DNA from: Aquabacterium sp. CECT 9606
Lineage (GTDB): Bacteria; Pseudomonadota; Gammaproteobacteria; Burkholderiales; Burkholderiaceae_C
DNA: 64,000 nt
Direction of reading: 5' to 3'
Assembly (NCBI RefSeq): GCF_918741295.1
Contig: NZ_CAKKNB010000003.1
Coordinates: forward strand, 496,001-560,000
The notes under the pieces are model-generated. The model saw only the letters and a list, made by a program, of their open reading frames with translations, did not search any database and had not been told where the DNA came from. Numbering within the stretch: position 1 is the stretch's first letter; every line of letters starts with the position of its first letter. Positions 18,607-30,165 of the stretch are shown here, one piece after another. Made by a program: the position numbers and the translations under genes.

Positions 18607-18654
18607 GCCCACGATAATCAAGGTTTCAAGGAGACGCCGTTCGCGGCCAGCAGC

Positions 18655-19590
18655 ATGAGCATCAGCGCGTACATCAAGGTCATCGGCCGGGGCAAGGACG
18701 GCGCCCGGCCCCTGACGGCCGAGCAGGCGCATGACCTGATGAGCCAGGTGCTGGCCGGTCAGGTGACTGACCTGGAGGTGGGTGCCTTTTGCCTGGCCAT
18801 GCGCATCAAGGGTGAAGAGCTGAACGAGCTGGATGGCTTTGTGCGGGCCACGCTGGCCCATTGCCTGCCGATTCCCTCGGCGCCCTCTGGCGTGGTGCTG
18901 CTGCCCTCATACAACGGGGCGCGCAAATTGCCCAACCTGACCCCCTTGTTGGCCCTGCAACTGGCCAGGCAAGGGGTGGCCGTGCTGGTGCATGGACCAA
19001 GGCACGACCCCACACGCGTGACCACCGCGCAGGTGTTTGACGCGCTGGGCTTGCCCACGGCGGCCAGCACACAAGATGTGCAAGACGCCTGGCAAGCGGG
19101 CCGCCCGGCCTTCATGGACATCGCCACACTGTGCCCGCCATTGGCCAGGCTGCTTGATGTGCGCTGGACCATTGGCCTTCGCAACCCAGGCCACACCGTC
19201 GCCAAGCTGCTCGATCCCATCGTGGCCGAAGCAGGATCACGCACCATGCGCGTGGTCAACCACACCCATCCCGAATACGCCATTTCGCTGAATGCCTACC
19301 TCAAGCATGCCCAGGCCAATGCCCTGTTGATGCGTGGCACCGAAGGCGAACCCGTGGCAGATCCGCGCCGCCAGCCGCGCTTCGATGTGTTCATCAAAGG
19401 CTTGCGTGACGAAGGCCTCTCACGCGCCCCGGTCGACGGTGTGCTGACCGAGTTGCCCGAGCTGCCCAATGGCTTCGCCGCCGACACCACCGCCCGCTAC
19501 ATCCATGAGCTGATGTCGGGCCAGCAGCCACTGCCGTCGGCCATTTCTGCCCAGGTCAACTGCCTGGTGCAGGCCTTGAAGCAAGCCTGA
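18655..19590 (+). CDS. ybiB: DNA-binding protein YbiB (anthranilate phosphoribosyltransferase-like)
   Basis: The 311-residue product has the TrpD-like nucleoside phosphorylase fold: a helical N-domain (LTAEQAHDLMSQVLAGQVTD) and an alpha/beta domain where the PRPP loop is replaced (LLPSYNGARKLPNLTPLLAL). YbiB/TrpD2 proteins bind nucleic acids rather than acting as transferases and are LexA-regulated in E. coli. Here it follows nasA by 48 bases on the same strand, an arrangement common in betaproteobacteria. No LexA box is visible in the short gap. Confidence 0.85.
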   Translation: MSISAYIKVIGRGKDGARPLTAEQAHDLMSQVLAGQVTDLEVGAFCLAMRIKGEELNELDGFVRATLAHCLPIPSAPSGVVLLPSYNGARKLPNLTPLLALQLARQGVAVLVHGPRHDPTRVTTAQVFDALGLPTAASTQDVQDAWQAGRPAFMDIATLCPPLARLLDVRWTIGLRNPGHTVAKLLDPIVAEAGSRTMRVVNHTHPEYAISLNAYLKHAQANALLMRGTEGEPVADPRRQPRFDVFIKGLRDEGLSRAPVDGVLTELPELPNGFAADTTARYIHELMSGQQPLPSAISAQVNCLVQALKQA

Positions 19591-19765
19591 GCGCCGCCCC
19601 CCGAGGCAGGGGCCAAATGCAACCTTATGTATATCGGACAGCCAAAGGGGCTTTGCTGTCATCAATAATGGGGCGCTATTCGCGAGTTTGTTCGGTAAAG
19701 CCCTCATGGGGGCCGTGCGCAGATTCGATTCAATCAGAAGCTTTCCAAGTTGTAATCGCACCCGG

Positions 19766-21796
19766 ATGACGCCCGACGCTCCCAAACCAAGGTATTTGAC
19801 GCTCCTCGTCGCCGCCGCACTCCTCAATGTCTACCCAGCATGGGGCGTGGCTCACGCGCAAGTCAAAAGCGAAGCCGATGCGTTGGCCAACTTGTCGCTG
19901 GAAGAGTTGATGCGGGTTGAAATCGTCTCCGCCAGCCGCCGCACCCAGGCCCTGGCCGATGTGCCCGACGCCGTGCACGTCATCACCCGCGACGACATCC
20001 TGCGCTCAGGTGTGCGCTCCCTGCCCGAAGCCCTGCGCATGGCCCCCGGTGTGGACGTGGCGCAAATGTCGCCCTCCGGGTGGGCCGTGGGCGTGCGCGG
20101 CGAGGCGGGCCGCTTTTCCAACAAGCTGCAAGTGCTCATCGATGGTCGCAGCGTGTTCTCACCCTTGTACAGCGGCGTCCTCTGGGAGGCCGAGCGCGTG
20201 CCGCTGGAGGACATCGAGCGCATCGAGGTCATCCGCGGCCCCGCGGGCGCCATCTGGGGCACCAACGCCGTCAATGGCGTGATCAACATCATCACCCGTG
20301 ATGCCCGGAACACGCAGGGCAGCCTGGCGGTGGCCAGCGTGGGCAGCGACGGATCGGACCGCCTGCTGCTGCGCCATGGCACCGCCCTGGGCCAGGATGG
20401 CTGGCTCCGGTTCTATGGGCAGGCCGATCGCCAAGCCGATTCTGTCGATTCATCGGGCGCGCGTGAAAACAACAGCGCCCATGCCGAGACCGTCGGACTG
20501 CGCTACGACCAGGTCCTGCGCAACGGCTCACGGCTGTCCGTGCAAGGCCAGGCGCTGCGGTCCACCAAGAATGGCGAACTGCCCTTGCCCGATTTCACTG
20601 ATTTGGCGCTGGCACCGACGGTTCAAAGCACCGAGAAAGCCATCATCAGCGCCTCGTTCGACACGCCACTGAGCGCGGCGTCCGAGTTGCATGTCCAAAC
20701 CACCTTGCAGAGCCAGCGCAACGAGCAAAGTGGTTACGCTGTACAGCGTTCTGAATCGGCCGATCTGGACGTTCAACACCGATGGCACCCTGAGGCTTCA
20801 CGCCATGACGTGCTGTGGGGCCTGGGCGTGACCTGGTACCAGGACAGGATCGACAGCGTGCCGCTGTTCACGGTCGACCCTGCAGCGCAGACTTTGGTGC
20901 ATGGGCGGGTGTTTGCGCAAGATGAGTACGCGTTGCTGCCCGATCAACTCCTGTTGACCTACGGTGCGCGCGTCGACCACGATCCCTACTCCGGCGCGCA
21001 GGCCTCTCCCAACGCCCGGTTGCTCTGGAAAATGAGCGAGCGCTCGTCCAGTTGGATCGCGGCATCGCGTGCGGTTCGTGCGCCAGCCCGTGGGGAGGCA
21101 GATGGTGGCATCAACATCGAATTCCAAGGCACCGGTACCCCCCTCACCGCGAGGCTCGGGTTCAATCCGGGCGCCCGCATCGTCGAGAAAGTGACCGCGC
21201 TGGAGGCCGGCTGGCGCAGCCAGTTGCGCCAGAACCTGTCGGTCGACATGGCGGCCTTTGTTCAACGCTACAACCCTTTGCTGGGTGTTTCGCCCGATTT
21301 CATCAACGACTTCGTCATCGTCAGCGACACCACCATCAATGGCCGCCAAGTCGTCACCGCCGCCCTGACCTCTGGCACGCGCGCCACCACACGTGGCATC
21401 GAGCTGGCGGCCGACTGGCGCATCGCCAAATTCTGGCGCCAGCAACTGGCCTACAGCTACATGGAGACCCGTTTCTCCACGCCCGCGCTCATCACCACCC
21501 TGGGCGGCACGCCGCGCTCGCTCGTCTCACTGCGCGAGTCGTTCGATTTGAGCAAGCGCTGGATGCTGGACGTCTGGCTGCGCTACACCTCGTCTCGCAA
21601 AGACCCCTTGGTGCCTTGGCTCGACGTGCCATCCCGCACGGCACTGGACCTGAATTTGCGCTGGATGATGACCCCGGAGGTGACTTTGTCGGTGGGCGGG
21701 CACAACCTGGGCCGCCAGCGCACGCAAGAAATCAACCCGCGCATTTCGTCGCCGGTCGAGCGTGCTGGCTACGCCAAGGTAGAGGCATCGTTCTGA
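19766..21796 (+). CDS. TonB-dependent receptor
   Basis: Outer-membrane receptor, 676 residues. The ATG at 19766 is followed by a signal peptide (LTLLVAAALLNVYPAWGVAHA). The plug domain follows, with LEELMRVEIVSASRR, DVPDAVHVITRDDI and VIRGPAGAIWGTNAVNGVINIITR, then the 22-strand barrel. The sequence lacks an N-terminal signalling extension. It is followed by a YfiR protein after 2 bases and an overlapping hybrid kinase gene, a gene set seen in Burkholderiales. The ligand is unknown. Confidence 0.9.
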   Translation: MTPDAPKPRYLTLLVAAALLNVYPAWGVAHAQVKSEADALANLSLEELMRVEIVSASRRTQALADVPDAVHVITRDDILRSGVRSLPEALRMAPGVDVAQMSPSGWAVGVRGEAGRFSNKLQVLIDGRSVFSPLYSGVLWEAERVPLEDIERIEVIRGPAGAIWGTNAVNGVINIITRDARNTQGSLAVASVGSDGSDRLLLRHGTALGQDGWLRFYGQADRQADSVDSSGARENNSAHAETVGLRYDQVLRNGSRLSVQGQALRSTKNGELPLPDFTDLALAPTVQSTEKAIISASFDTPLSAASELHVQTTLQSQRNEQSGYAVQRSESADLDVQHRWHPEASRHDVLWGLGVTWYQDRIDSVPLFTVDPAAQTLVHGRVFAQDEYALLPDQLLLTYGARVDHDPYSGAQASPNARLLWKMSERSSSWIAASRAVRAPARGEADGGINIEFQGTGTPLTARLGFNPGARIVEKVTALEAGWRSQLRQNLSVDMAAFVQRYNPLLGVSPDFINDFVIVSDTTINGRQVVTAALTSGTRATTRGIELAADWRIAKFWRQQLAYSYMETRFSTPALITTLGGTPRSLVSLRESFDLSKRWMLDVWLRYTSSRKDPLVPWLDVPSRTALDLNLRWMMTPEVTLSVGGHNLGRQRTQEINPRISSPVERAGYAKVEASF

Positions 21797-21798
21797 CC

Positions 21799-22412
21799 AT
21801 GCAGCGCCCAGCCACGACCACCCCGCAAGCCCTGTTGAAGGCAGCGCTTGGCCGTTGGCGTGAATCGCTGCTGGTGCTGGCCTGCCTGGGCACCGCGGCG
21901 TTTCCAGAGGCAAGCCAGGCCGCGGAATCAGAAGCCAGCGAAGCCGCGATCCAGGCGGCTTACCTGTTCAACTTTGCCCGGTTCACCGAGTGGCCCGCCA
22001 GTGCTTTCGTGACCAAGACCGCGCCGCTCAATTCATGCCTGCTGGGCCGCAGAGAGGCTTTGGCCAACGCCATGATCAGCCTCAATGACCGGCCCGTTCA
22101 GGGCCACCCGCTGCGCTTCTTCCAGCCTGAACGGCCCGAGGAACTCAAGTTATGCCACCTGGTTTTCATCGCCGAGACCGACAGCCGGCGGCGCGCCCAA
22201 TATCTGCAGATGCTGGCCACGCAACCCACGCTGACGGTCAGCGACATCGAAGGCTTTGCGCAGGATGGCGGCATGATCCGGATCATGCGGGTGGGCACCC
22301 GCTTGCGCTTCGAGATCAACCGCAACCAGACCCAGAAAAGCGGCTTGAAGCTGGCCGCCGACCTGCTCAACCTGGCCACCAACATCGTGGAACCTGAGAG
22401 CGGGGCCAGCCG

Positions 22413-22416
<4 letters not shown>
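21799..22416 (+). CDS. YfiR family protein (DUF4154)
   Basis: A 205-residue periplasmic protein: an N-terminal signal segment (about 22-42), then the YfiR-type domain with AAYLFNFARFTEWP, CLLGR, RPVQGHPLRFF, CHLVFIAE, and the C-terminal GGMIRIMRVGTRLRFEIN...LKLAADLLNLAT. In Pseudomonas YfiR represses a membrane diguanylate cyclase. Here it is sandwiched between a TonB receptor and a hybrid histidine kinase and probably controls that kinase. It overlaps the kinase start by 4 bases. Confidence 0.87.
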
Positions 22417-24842
<2,426 letters not shown>

Positions 24843-24894
24843 TCGGATCGCGCTACATTGACCAGGTTGCACTGCCTTCCCCAGGAACCTGATC

Positions 24895-25719
24895 ATGGCC
24901 AGCCCCCGCCTTCCCACCTATTTCATTTCGCACGGCGGCGGGCCCTGGCCCTGGATGACGGCGCAAATGAACGGGGCTTATGACCAATTGGAAGCCTCGC
25001 TGAAGGCTGTGCCCGGCCAATTGGGCCAGACGCCCAAAGCGGTGTTGGTCATCTCCGGCCACTGGGAAGAGCCCGAGTTCACGGTGATGGCCGCGCCCCA
25101 GCCCCCCATGATCTACGACTACTCGGGCTTCCCGCAGCACACTTATGCCATCACCTACCCCGCGCCGGGCTCACCGGCATTGGCCGAGCGCGTGCAAACG
25201 CTAATCAAGGCAGCGGGTTTGCCAGCGCGCTTGGACGCGCAGCGAGGCTTTGACCATGGCACGTTCGTGCCGCTGTTCTCCATCTACCCAGAGGCGCAAG
25301 TGCCCGTGCTTCAACTGTCCATGAAAAGCAGCTATGACCCGGCCGAGCACCTGGCCCTGGGCCGAATCCTCGCGCCTTTGCGAGACGAAGGCGTGCTCAT
25401 CATTGGCAGCGGCTTGAGTTACCACAACCTCCGCGCCTTCGGGCCTGGCGGCCAGGCAGCGTCCAAGGCCTTTGACCAATGGCTACAAAGCGCCTTGGTC
25501 GATTCAAGCCCGGCCGAACGGTCCCGGCGCTTGCTCGATTGGGCTTCGGCACCCGCCGCTCGCACGGCGCATCCGCGTGAAGATCACCTTGTGCCGCTGA
25601 TGGTGGCAGTGGGCGCCGCCGAAGGCGAAAGCGCCCAATGCGTTTACCACGAAGACAACCTCTTCGGCGGCATCACGGTGTCCAGCTTCATGTTCGGCGA
25701 AGGTCATGCCCCATCCTGA
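24895..25719 (+). CDS. Class III extradiol ring-cleavage dioxygenase (LigB/DODA family, YgiD-like)
   Basis: A 274-residue non-heme metal enzyme of the 4,5-DOPA dioxygenase family. Conserved blocks are FISHGGGPW, VISGHWEEPEFTV with a metal-binding His, RGFDHGTFVPL, PVLQLSMK, IIGSGLSYHNLR and HPREDHLVPLMVAVGAA. The physiological substrate in bacteria is unclear. The 3' end overlaps the convergent antiporter gene by 32 bases. Confidence 0.88.
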   Translation: MASPRLPTYFISHGGGPWPWMTAQMNGAYDQLEASLKAVPGQLGQTPKAVLVISGHWEEPEFTVMAAPQPPMIYDYSGFPQHTYAITYPAPGSPALAERVQTLIKAAGLPARLDAQRGFDHGTFVPLFSIYPEAQVPVLQLSMKSSYDPAEHLALGRILAPLRDEGVLIIGSGLSYHNLRAFGPGGQAASKAFDQWLQSALVDSSPAERSRRLLDWASAPAARTAHPREDHLVPLMVAVGAAEGESAQCVYHEDNLFGGITVSSFMFGEGHAPS

Positions 25720-27400
25720 ACAGGACGTGGCCCAGCATGGCTTGGGCCAATTCGTGTTCACCGATGAAGATCTTGCCCACTTCGTCTTGCTCCAGCAAAC
25801 GGCCTTCGGCCTCGTTGTGGGTGCGCACCACCACCTCAATGGCGGGGTTCAGGGTGCGGGCGATCTCCACCATCTTGCGCACATTGAACGAGTCGGGCGT
25901 GGCAATGACCAGCATGCCGGCCCGCGCCACGTGGGCCTGGATCAGCACGGACGGGTCAGATGCATTGCCCCAGACGGCCGGGATGTTGTTGGCGCGCAGT
26001 TGCTCCACCACTTCGCGGTTTTCCTCAGCCACCACAAAAGGCAGGTTGCGGTCGATCAGGGCCTGGGCAATGCGGCTGCCCACCCGGCCGTGGCCCACCA
26101 GAACCACCTGCCCCGTGAGCACCGATTGGGGCACGGACATGGGCAACTCGGCAAGAGGGTCGTCGCGCAGTTCCAGGCTGCGCGCCAGCGCCGAGCGGGA
26201 CCTGATCCAGTTCTGCGCCGGCTCAATGGCCGCGAACAGCAATGAATTCAACGCGATGGAAATCAGGGCACCGGCCAGGATGAGGCTGTAGCCTTCGGGC
26301 GTCAGCAATTTGAGTGTCACGCCCAGCCCTGCCAGGATGAACGAGAACTCGCCGATTTGAGCCAGGCTGGCACTGACCGTCAATGCACTGTTGAGCGGAT
26401 AGCGGAAGGCCAGGACCAGCGCCATGGCAGCGAGCGTCTTGCCAACCATGATGATCGCCACCACGACCAGCACCCTGAGTGGCTCTTGCAACAGCACGCT
26501 GGGGTCGAACAACATGCCCACCGACACAAAAAACAGCACCGAGAAGGCATCGCGCAGCGGCAGGGATTCTTCGGCCGCGCGGTGGCTGAACTCCGACTCG
26601 CGCATCATCATGCCGGCGAAGAAAGCGCCCAACGCGAAGGACACGTCAAACAGCTTGGCCGAACCATAGGCCACGCCCACTGCCGTGGCCACGACGCACA
26701 GCGTGAACAACTCGCGGGAACCGGTCTTGGCCACCAGCCACAGCACCTTTGGGAACACACGCCGCCCCACCACCAGCATCAGCGCGATGAAGGTGGCCAC
26801 CTTGCCCAAGGTCAGGCCCAGGGTGAGCCAGAGGCCTTGGCCGGAGGCAGCAGCATGCGGGTCGACCGTGCCGCCCAACATGGGTGCCAGCGCTGGCAGC
26901 AGCACCAGCACCAGCACCATGACCAGGTCTTCCACCACCAGCCAACCCACGGCGATGCGGCCGTTGACCGATTCCAACACGTTGCGCGCCTCCAGCGCCT
27001 TGAGCAGCACCACCGTGCTGGCCACCGACAAGGACAGGCCAAACACCAGCGCGCCACCCAGGCTCCAGCCCCACAACATGGCCGTGCCCATGCCCATGGC
27101 GGTGGCCACCGTGATCTGAAGAATGGCCCCTGGGATGGCAATGCGCTTGACGGCCAGAAGATCGGCCAGCGAGAAATGCAGGCCCACGCCCAACATCAAC
27201 AGCATCACCCCGATTTCGGACAACTGCCCCGCCAAGTCCATGTCTGCAACGAAACCGGGGGTGGCAGGGCCGATCACGATGCCGGCCAGCAGATAGCCCA
27301 CCAAAGGCGGCACTTTCATGCGCGAGGCGATGAAGCCAAAAATGAGGGCAAGCCCAAAGCCTGTGGCAATGGTAGAGATCAAGCTGACGTTATGGGGCAT
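25688..27400 (-). CDS. CPA2-family monovalent cation:proton antiporter with RCK domain (YbaL/KefB-like)
   Basis: A 570-residue inner-membrane protein. Residues 1-385 form about 12 helices of the Na+/H+ exchanger fold, including VGYLLAGIVIGPATPGF and FALGAFFAGMMMRESEFS. The C-terminal RCK/TrkA-N domain begins QVVLVGHGRVGSRIAQAL, a GxGxxG nucleotide-binding motif. The length and the RCK domain fit YbaL (K+ efflux) better than KefB/C, which also need an ancillary flavoprotein that is absent here. Confidence 0.88.
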   Translation of the reverse strand: MPHNVSLISTIATGFGLALIFGFIASRMKVPPLVGYLLAGIVIGPATPGFVADMDLAGQLSEIGVMLLMLGVGLHFSLADLLAVKRIAIPGAILQITVATAMGMGTAMLWGWSLGGALVFGLSLSVASTVVLLKALEARNVLESVNGRIAVGWLVVEDLVMVLVLVLLPALAPMLGGTVDPHAAASGQGLWLTLGLTLGKVATFIALMLVVGRRVFPKVLWLVAKTGSRELFTLCVVATAVGVAYGSAKLFDVSFALGAFFAGMMMRESEFSHRAAEESLPLRDAFSVLFFVSVGMLFDPSVLLQEPLRVLVVVAIIMVGKTLAAMALVLAFRYPLNSALTVSASLAQIGEFSFILAGLGVTLKLLTPEGYSLILAGALISIALNSLLFAAIEPAQNWIRSRSALARSLELRDDPLAELPMSVPQSVLTGQVVLVGHGRVGSRIAQALIDRNLPFVVAEENREVVEQLRANNIPAVWGNASDPSVLIQAHVARAGMLVIATPDSFNVRKMVEIARTLNPAIEVVVRTHNEAEGRLLEQDEVGKIFIGEHELAQAMLGHVLFRMGHDLRRT

Positions 27401-27466
27401 GCAGAAGAAGCTCCTGTGAATGGGTGTTCAAAGGTGCAGTCTATCGGCAGTGCGCCAATGCGGGGC

Positions 27467-28531
27467 TCAGGGTTCGATGCGGGGCTGGCCGTTGAGTTGA
27501 TGGCGCATCTTGGAGATCTCGACGTAGACATCCTTGCGCACACGCGAGATGCCACCCAGTGGGCGGTGTTCGGCAATCGAATGCCAAGGCGTGAAGGAGC
27601 GGATTTCGCAAGCTTCACCCTGCTCAGGCACCTGGGCGCTGATCTGGATCTTGGCCACCGGGATGAAAGGTGAATCTTTTTCTTTCCACTCGATGGTGGG
27701 GTCTTCAATTGGCATGGTGCTGGGCTTGACCCGCGTCTGAACCATGAAATCGAAGCAAGCGCCACCCGTGGCCAGTTGCGAGGTCAAGTTGTCGCCCAGG
27801 CGATCCTTGGTGTCGGACGTGGTGTTGAACGTGCTGCCCGCGCAGGGCTTGGCCGAGAACTTCATCTGCTGGGGGCCCAGCTTGGAGGGCGTGGTGCTCC
27901 AGTATTGCGAGGCCAAGGGGTTGACCACCTTGCGGCCCTGGATGGCCAGCAGGATGGCGGTTTCGTGGAACAGGTGCGTCGCCAGCCAGCCGGCCGCGGT
28001 GAACCCATTAGTGGACATGGCTTTTTGGAACACCACGTAGTCGTCTGCGTCGCGGATGAAGAACACCGGGCTGTTCATCATCAGGAAGTCCTGCGTGCTG
28101 GCCGACTGCTCATCGCTCAGCAATTTCTGGCCGCCCACCCCCATGACCTTGACCGCCATGCCGCGGGCGTCGCCAGTGTGGTCGTCCTGGCTTTGGCCGG
28201 ACCCGTTTGAAAAACGGACCACCGCGTTGTAGGAACGGGGCGTGGCGAACAGGCCCTGCGCCAATGCTGGTGGCAGTTGACCCAGCACGGTGAACGTGGA
28301 TTGCACACAGCCATGCGCCTTGCGATGGGCATCGCGGAAGGCGTGGCCGTTCTCATCAAAGCCCTTTTGAACCATGGCGCGGATGCCCGTGACCATGGCG
28401 GCCGTGGCCTCCGCCTCGCCAGCGGGGATCAGCTCGCCATCGGCTGACGGGGTGGCTGCGGCCCAAACTTGGGGGGCCGTGGCCAGCAAGCAGGCATACA
28501 GCACTGTTGACAGAACGCGGGGGGTGGACAT
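27467..28531 (-). CDS. Secreted catalase-family (SrpA-like) protein
   Basis: A 354-residue protein with a signal peptide ending near VWAA. Catalase-fold signs are the distal-side segment AHGCVQSTFTVL, VVRFSNGSGQSQDDHTGDARGMAVKVMGV (split across the heme cleft), and TQDFLMMNSPVFFIRD. It is shorter than true catalases, as is usual for the catalase-related peroxidase branch. The C-terminal part has WHSIAEHRPLGGISRVRKDVY, a segment conserved in this branch. It probably detoxifies peroxides in the periplasm. Confidence 0.82.
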   Translation of the reverse strand: MSTPRVLSTVLYACLLATAPQVWAAATPSADGELIPAGEAEATAAMVTGIRAMVQKGFDENGHAFRDAHRKAHGCVQSTFTVLGQLPPALAQGLFATPRSYNAVVRFSNGSGQSQDDHTGDARGMAVKVMGVGGQKLLSDEQSASTQDFLMMNSPVFFIRDADDYVVFQKAMSTNGFTAAGWLATHLFHETAILLAIQGRKVVNPLASQYWSTTPSKLGPQQMKFSAKPCAGSTFNTTSDTKDRLGDNLTSQLATGGACFDFMVQTRVKPSTMPIEDPTIEWKEKDSPFIPVAKIQISAQVPEQGEACEIRSFTPWHSIAEHRPLGGISRVRKDVYVEISKMRHQLNGQPRIEP

Positions 28532-28603
28532 GGATGAACCTCCGATTTGTTTTAGATCGTTAAATGAGAAACGATCAGATCTCAGGAGGATAAGCGGTGC
28601 CGC

Positions 28604-29488
28604 TCATTTAACCCATAAGGGAAAGTATCCCAATCCGGCTTGAACCGTGTCGTCATGGGCGGGCACCACCACCAGCGCAGGGTCTTGCTTGAGCAGTTCG
28701 CGCATTTGCTCGATGGTGTGCTGGGTTTGCCCGCGGTCCTTGTCCACGATCAGGCTGGCGGGCCAGAACTTGGGCCTGCCATCCTTCAAGGCGTCGGCCC
28801 GCCAGACCGCATCGCCGCAGAAAAAGAAGCGTTTGCCGGAATCCACGGTGACAAACATGCCAATGGACCCCGGCGTGTGGCCGAACATGGGCACCAACAC
28901 CACCGTGCCATCGGCAAACACATCAATGCTGCGATCAAAGCCTTTGTAGGGCTGCGGCTTGAAGTCGAGCGCCTGCCAGCGGATGGACTTCAAAGACACC
29001 TGCGAAGGCCAACTGCCGCCCAGGCCCGGCGCGGCGTGTTCCACCACGTGCAGCTCCTCAGGCGCGGCCCAGACCACGGCCTCGGGGAAATCACCCAGCC
29101 CGCTGGCATGGTCCCAGTGCGCATGGCTGAGGAAGATGCGCTCGATCGGCGGGATGCCGGCCTGGTCCAGCTGTTGGCGGGCAGGCACCACCGGGTCTTC
29201 GTACTTGAAGAAGGCCCGGGCCCACCAGGGCATGTCTTGCTGATACTGCTGGGCGACTTTGCTGCCCAGGCCCGAATCGAAGAGGAAGTGGGTCTGGCCA
29301 TGCTTGACGAGGATGGCTGAGAAATTGCCGTCGACCTTGGTGGTGAAGCCACCGCCCGACACCATCATGCCTTTGAGCGTGGTGGTCTTGCCGGTTTTGA
29401 CGATGGCAAATTCGACGCCAGCTTTGGCTTGCGCGTGAACCGACCAACTGGCCAAAGCGATGATGAGGGACAACAAGTACTTGAACAT
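28604..29488 (-). CDS. Metallo-beta-lactamase-fold hydrolase (exported)
   Basis: A 294-residue protein with a signal peptide (MFKYLLSLIIALASWSVHA). The zinc motif is LSHAHWDHASGLG (HxHxDH), with later ligands in FGHTPGSIGM and the final PAHDDT. The ATG at 29488 overlaps the stop of the TetR gene (TGATG), so it is translated after the repressor in one operon; a longer frame to 29848 is an artefact inside tetR. The substrate is unknown; quorum-quenching lactonases share this fold but nothing here proves that activity. Confidence 0.85.
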   Translation of the reverse strand: MFKYLLSLIIALASWSVHAQAKAGVEFAIVKTGKTTTLKGMMVSGGGFTTKVDGNFSAILVKHGQTHFLFDSGLGSKVAQQYQQDMPWWARAFFKYEDPVVPARQQLDQAGIPPIERIFLSHAHWDHASGLGDFPEAVVWAAPEELHVVEHAAPGLGGSWPSQVSLKSIRWQALDFKPQPYKGFDRSIDVFADGTVVLVPMFGHTPGSIGMFVTVDSGKRFFFCGDAVWRADALKDGRPKFWPASLIVDKDRGQTQHTIEQMRELLKQDPALVVVPAHDDTVQAGLGYFPLWVK

Positions 29489-30054
29489 CAGGATGCTCCC
29501 TTGGCGGAATGGATGAGGATGGGCAGGTGGGTTTTGAGGCGGCGCAAAGGGTCGCAGTTGTGCTGGGCGCGGGCGAGCAGCAGGGCGCCTTCGATCAGCA
29601 TCAACAGGTTCTCGGCCAGGAAGGACGCCTGGGCGATGCCATGCCCGCTGAAGTAGGCCTGCAGGCCGTCCTGCCATAGGCGATAGGCGCGCGCACAGGC
29701 CTCGCGGATTTCGGGCGTGAGAGAAGCCTGCTCCAGCGTGGTGGTGGCCACGGGGCAGCCTTTGGTGAAGTTGGAGGATTCCAACTCCGCGATGAAGAAG
29801 TCGATGACCGCCACCATGGCCGACTCCGGATGGGCGTGTGGCAAACACAGCGCCGTCAAGGCTTGGGCCAGCTGACTGGCCGACTGGTCCAGCGCGGCCA
29901 CGGCCAGTGCCACCTTGCCCCCCGGGAAGTAGTGGTACAGCGAACCCTTGGGCGCGCCACTTTCGGCCACGATCTGGTTCAAGCCAGTGTTGTGGTATCC
30001 GGCGGTTTGCAGCAGACGCGCGGTGGTGTCGATCAAACGTTGTCGGGCATTCAT
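29488..30054 (-). CDS. TetR/AcrR family transcriptional repressor
   Basis: A 188-residue protein. N-terminal helix-turn-helix: RLIDTTARLLQTAGYHNTGLNQIV and GAPKGSLYHYFPGGKVAL, the YxYF motif of the family. The C-terminal ligand domain of the LmrA/YxaF type contains CPVATTTLEQA. It is divergent from an aldo/keto reductase gene, and a palindrome lies over its own -10. It likely represses itself, the following hydrolase and perhaps the divergent reductase. Confidence 0.9.
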   Translation of the reverse strand: MNARQRLIDTTARLLQTAGYHNTGLNQIVAESGAPKGSLYHYFPGGKVALAVAALDQSASQLAQALTALCLPHAHPESAMVAVIDFFIAELESSNFTKGCPVATTTLEQASLTPEIREACARAYRLWQDGLQAYFSGHGIAQASFLAENLLMLIEGALLLARAQHNCDPLRRLKTHLPILIHSAKGAS

Positions 30055-30062
30055 GGCGTAAT

Positions 30063-30080
30063 TATAACGACTGGTCTATA
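30063..30080. promoter_or_regulatory. Putative TetR operator overlapping the tetR -10 element
   Basis: TATAACGACTGGTCTATA is an imperfect palindrome (TATA..GAC..GTC..TATA) just upstream of tetR, whose -10 (TATAAT on the minus strand, 30061-30066) overlaps it. The position suits autorepression. Confidence 0.5.
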
Positions 30081-30165
30081 TACAAAGCAAGGCCGCGCGG
30101 CTGCAAGGTTGATGGCGGCATGACACCATGCCCCTCACGAAGATTTGCGCAGGTCTGGAGAACTC